From NCBI RefSeq assembly GCF_900110415.1, contig NZ_FODR01000007.1, positions 186,001 to 250,000 of the forward strand: DNA of 64,000 nucleotides, given 5' to 3'. The stretch comes from Mucilaginibacter sp. OK283 (GTDB taxonomy: Bacteria; Bacteroidota; Bacteroidia; Sphingobacteriales; Sphingobacteriaceae). A model generated the notes under the pieces. It saw only the letters and a list, made by a program, of their open reading frames with translations, searched no databases and had not been told where the DNA came from. The translations under genes and the position numbers were made by a program. Of this stretch, positions 61,323-64,000 are shown one piece after another. Each line of letters opens with the position of its first letter. Within the stretch, counting starts at the first letter, position 1.

Positions 61323-64000
61323 TTAATAAGTTTTAATCTTCTGATTCTTTTTATTTTGTTGATACTCGGTAGGGGTGGTACCAAATTGTTTCAAAAAGTT
61401 ACGGCCCAGGTGCGATTGTGAGCTGTAACCTACCATATTGGCAACTTCATAAACCTTATAATCGCCATCTTCAAGCAGTTTTGCAGCTGCCTTAAGGCGG
61501 GTTATATTAATCAGTTCGTTAATGGTTAGGTTTGATATAGCCTTAATTTTACGGTACAACGTAGGCTTACTCATATTCATCAGGCTGGCAATATGCTCCA
61601 CATCAAGGTCGGGATTTTGAATGTTGTGATTAATCACTGCGTTAAGCTTATCCAAAAAACTTTCGTCCGGTTTGGAGTAGGCCATGGTTTTAATATTCGC
61701 CAGCGGCGAACTTGCAAAATGGTCTTTGATTTTATTGCGGTTGATAAGCAGATTGGCTATTTGCACCTGTAAATGCTCGGGAGAAAACGGTTTTTCGATA
61801 TAGGCATCTGCACCTACCTCCAGACCTTCTATTTTGCTTTGCAGGGTGTTTTTTGCCGTGAGTAATATAATAGGGATGTGGCTGTAATCAAATGTAGTTT
61901 TGATGCGCTTGCATAATTCAAAGCCATCAATTCCCGGCATCATCACATCGCTGATAATAAGCTGGATGTTTTCAATTTCTATCATATCCAACGCTTCCTG
62001 GCCGTTTAATGCTTTTATTACAGCATATTTATCGCTCAGGTCATCCGAAATAAAATCAAGTATCTCGGGATTGTCATCTACCAAAAGTATAATCGGTTTC
62101 ATAAAGTCAAAATTTTCTTCTTTAATAGAATCGGTTAGTTCATAATCGTCGGGAGTGTTGTGCAGGTCAAATTCCTTCTCCTGGTGAATAGGCAAGGTTA
62201 AGTTAAAAATATTGAAATCGTTGATTGATTTATTCAGCACCAATAATCCTTTGTGCAATTCGGCAAGGGAACGCGACAGGGAGAGGCCTATCCCTGTGCC
62301 AATTTGTTTTTCTGATTCCTTCATCCTGAAGAAGGGCTCAAAAATCTTTTCACGCATTTCGTAAGGCACAATGTAACCGTTGTTTCTTATTTCAATGGTA
62401 AATGTATTATCGCCGGGTTCGGGCTTCAGCAGTTCCACCTCTATAGCGTTTTCGCCATATTTAATGGCGTTATTGATCAGGTTACTTATTATTTTGGTAA
62501 ATGCTTCAATATCAACATAGGCATACAAGGTTTTATCTACACATATTAGGGTGTAACGTTGCCCTTTTTGCTCGGTTAGGGGCTTAAACCTTAAAAATAT
62601 ATCGGCCAGCAAATCGGCTATGTTTGTTTTTACAAAACTCAGGCTAAAACCATTGGTTTCTGTTTTCCTGAAATCAAGCAACTGGTTTGTCAGATCGAGC
62701 AGCCTGTTGGTGTTTTTCTCCATAATCTTCAGGTTATTCTGAATCTCGGGTACGTGCTCAGATCTTTTGATCACCTTTTCCATCGGCCCTTTTATAAGGG
62801 TTAGCGGAGTACGTATTTCATGTGCTACATTGGTAAAAAACTCAATTTTGGCATTATATATCTGTTTTTCCTTGTCGCTCTCCAGTATCTCTATCAATCG
62901 TTTATTGCGCTGTTTGTTGCGGTTGTGGTACTGCCTTAACAGGTAATAGCCAGTTAAAATAACCAGCACTGTATACAGTGCATAGGCCCAGGAACTTGCC
63001 CAAAAAGGCGGCGCAATGTTTATTTCAAGGGCTGTTTCTTTAGTGCTCCAAACGCCGTTATTGTTGGCAGCTTTTATTATAAAGGTATAATGGCCGGGCC
63101 GCAGCTGTGTAAAGTATACTTTGCGGTTTCGTTTTAAATCTGTCCAACCTTTGTCCAGCCCTTTCATGGTGTATTTATACTGGGTCATCTCGGGCGACGG
63201 GTAGCTCAAGGCGGCAAAATCAATGCTAAATGACGATTGGTTATAATTTAAATTAATTTTTTTTGTGTAGATGATGGATTGCCGGAGTAATGAATCGGCC
63301 CCATTTACCACTATCTCCTGGTTGTGTACCTGGAAACCGGTTATAAATACCGGGGCAACATAGTTGTTTAAGGCAAAAGCCGACGGATTAAAGCTTATCA
63401 TCCCTTTAACGCAGCCAAAATACATGGTGCCATCAGTATCTTTAAATGCCGAATTGTAGTTAAACTGATCGCTTAATAAACCGTTAGCCCTGGTATAAAC
63501 CTTAATGCTGTTGGTAATAATGTTAAAGCTTACCAGGCCGCGGGAGGTGCTGATCCATAAGTTTTTATGATTGTCTTCCAGCATCCTGAATACATAGTTG
63601 CTTGGTAAACCGTTATCAAGATCATAAAACTTAAAGTTTTTTTTCTCCGGATCATATCTCCATAAACCAAGACCATCCGTGGCAAACCATAAAATATGGT
63701 TACTATCCTCAAAAACACCGTTAACTGTTGATCCGTTAATAGCTTTTTTAACAGGGTATGCATCGCGGATGTGGATACTGGCATTGGTGCCGGGGTCATA
63801 AATATAAATACCATCCCTAACAGTACCTATCCAAAGTTTGCCCGAATGGTCTTCAATAATATCATAAACAAAATCGCCTCCCGGTATTTTATCAATTAAT
63901 GTAAAATCGGCCTTTTTACGGTTATAAATATAAAGCCCCCTGGTAGCCCCCACGTATATAGTACCCTTCCTTGTTTTACGAAAACAAATTATGAAGTTGC
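61323..64000 (-). CDS. Hybrid two-component system sensor-regulator (partial)
   Basis: The C-terminal part (at least 890 codons) of a one-protein two-component system; its frame stays open to the right edge (reading FRKTRKGTIYVGATRG before a GTG at 63953), so the start is outside the window. Order: two-component propeller repeats with periplasmic YYY domain, a membrane helix (WAYALYTVLVILTGYYLL), HisKA with NVAHEIRTPLTLI, an HATPase, a receiver with ILLVDDNPE and ISDVMMPGIDG, and AraC helix-turn-helix (LTINELINITRLKAA, GYSSQSHLGRNF). Such proteins sense glycan fragments and switch on utilization loci. The target should lie beyond the right edge or elsewhere. Confidence 0.93.
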   Translation of the reverse strand, partial: NFIICFRKTRKGTIYVGATRGLYIYNRKKADFTLIDKIPGGDFVYDIIEDHSGKLWIGTVRDGIYIYDPGTNASIHIRDAYPVKKAINGSTVNGVFEDSNHILWFATDGLGLWRYDPEKKNFKFYDLDNGLPSNYVFRMLEDNHKNLWISTSRGLVSFNIITNSIKVYTRANGLLSDQFNYNSAFKDTDGTMYFGCVKGMISFNPSAFALNNYVAPVFITGFQVHNQEIVVNGADSLLRQSIIYTKKINLNYNQSSFSIDFAALSYPSPEMTQYKYTMKGLDKGWTDLKRNRKVYFTQLRPGHYTFIIKAANNNGVWSTKETALEINIAPPFWASSWAYALYTVLVILTGYYLLRQYHNRNKQRNKRLIEILESDKEKQIYNAKIEFFTNVAHEIRTPLTLIKGPMEKVIKRSEHVPEIQNNLKIMEKNTNRLLDLTNQLLDFRKTETNGFSLSFVKTNIADLLADIFLRFKPLTEQKGQRYTLICVDKTLYAYVDIEAFTKIISNLINNAIKYGENAIEVELLKPEPGDNTFTIEIRNNGYIVPYEMREKIFEPFFRMKESEKQIGTGIGLSLSRSLAELHKGLLVLNKSINDFNIFNLTLPIHQEKEFDLHNTPDDYELTDSIKEENFDFMKPIILLVDDNPEILDFISDDLSDKYAVIKALNGQEALDMIEIENIQLIISDVMMPGIDGFELCKRIKTTFDYSHIPIILLTAKNTLQSKIEGLEVGADAYIEKPFSPEHLQVQIANLLINRNKIKDHFASSPLANIKTMAYSKPDESFLDKLNAVINHNIQNPDLDVEHIASLMNMSKPTLYRKIKAISNLTINELINITRLKAAAKLLEDGDYKVYEVANMVGYSSQSHLGRNFLKQFGTTPTEYQQNKKNQKIKTY

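Overview
The window looks like chromosome from a Bacteroidota member close to Mucilaginibacter/Pedobacter (Sphingobacteriaceae). The evidence is a SusC/SusD pair with an ECF sigma/FecR switch, TonB receptors with N-terminal STN domains, a hybrid two-component regulator, a DUF4249 lipoprotein, a SMUG2-like glycosylase, TAnnTTTG-type -7 promoter boxes and moderate GC. No tRNA, rRNA, CRISPR array, integrase or transposase gene was found. The genus is an inference from gene content.

Region 1 (16-12627, minus strand) is one long exopolysaccharide operon. Read in transcription order it encodes a CheY-like receiver, a sugar-1-phosphate transferase with a receiver-like N-terminus, a half-length TolC-like outer-membrane protein, a Wzz/BY-kinase fusion with degraded kinase motifs, a 45-residue one-helix protein, a Wzy/ligase-type polymerase, a hexapeptide acyltransferase, a Wzx flippase and four glycosyltransferases. 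No Wza-type exporter is visible.

Region 2 (about 12.6-21 kb) holds housekeeping and accessory genes: a membrane-anchored LuxR protein, a DUF4199 protein, a cluster of VOC and DoxX-like small proteins, an NrtR-type regulator with a dead Nudix box divergent from a secreted carboxylesterase across a palindrome, a LysE exporter, a SMUG2-like DNA glycosylase, and a nested-palindrome REP-like element.

Region 3 (21.3-39.5 kb) is a polysaccharide utilization locus. It carries GH20 beta-hexosaminidase, a multidomain GH29 alpha-fucosidase and GH92 alpha-mannosidase. A decayed stretch with a frameshifted regulator remnant follows, then ECF sigma, FecR anti-sigma, SusC, SusD, a second GH29 and a SASA-type acetylesterase. 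The enzymes fit a fucosylated, mannose- and GlcNAc-containing glycan such as an N-glycan. SusC carries the STN domain expected to signal to FecR and the sigma factor.

Region 4 (39.5-49.8 kb) has a BlaI repressor and M56 sensor protease next to an outer-membrane beta-barrel protein, two small envelope proteins, three 160-bp tandem palindromic repeats, an acyltransferase, a YdjM-like membrane hydrolase and a cardiolipin synthase.

Region 5 (49.8-64 kb) contains a LytS/LytTR two-component pair, an STN-type TonB receptor with its DUF4249 lipoprotein, a large FG-GAP/ASPIC lipoprotein divergent from a vanadium-haloperoxidase/PAP2-type lipoprotein, and a hybrid two-component regulator running off the right edge. 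Intergenic regions are rich in different inverted and tandem repeat families. Those repeats, the modified exopolysaccharide machinery and the decayed gap in the utilization locus are the least ordinary parts of the window.
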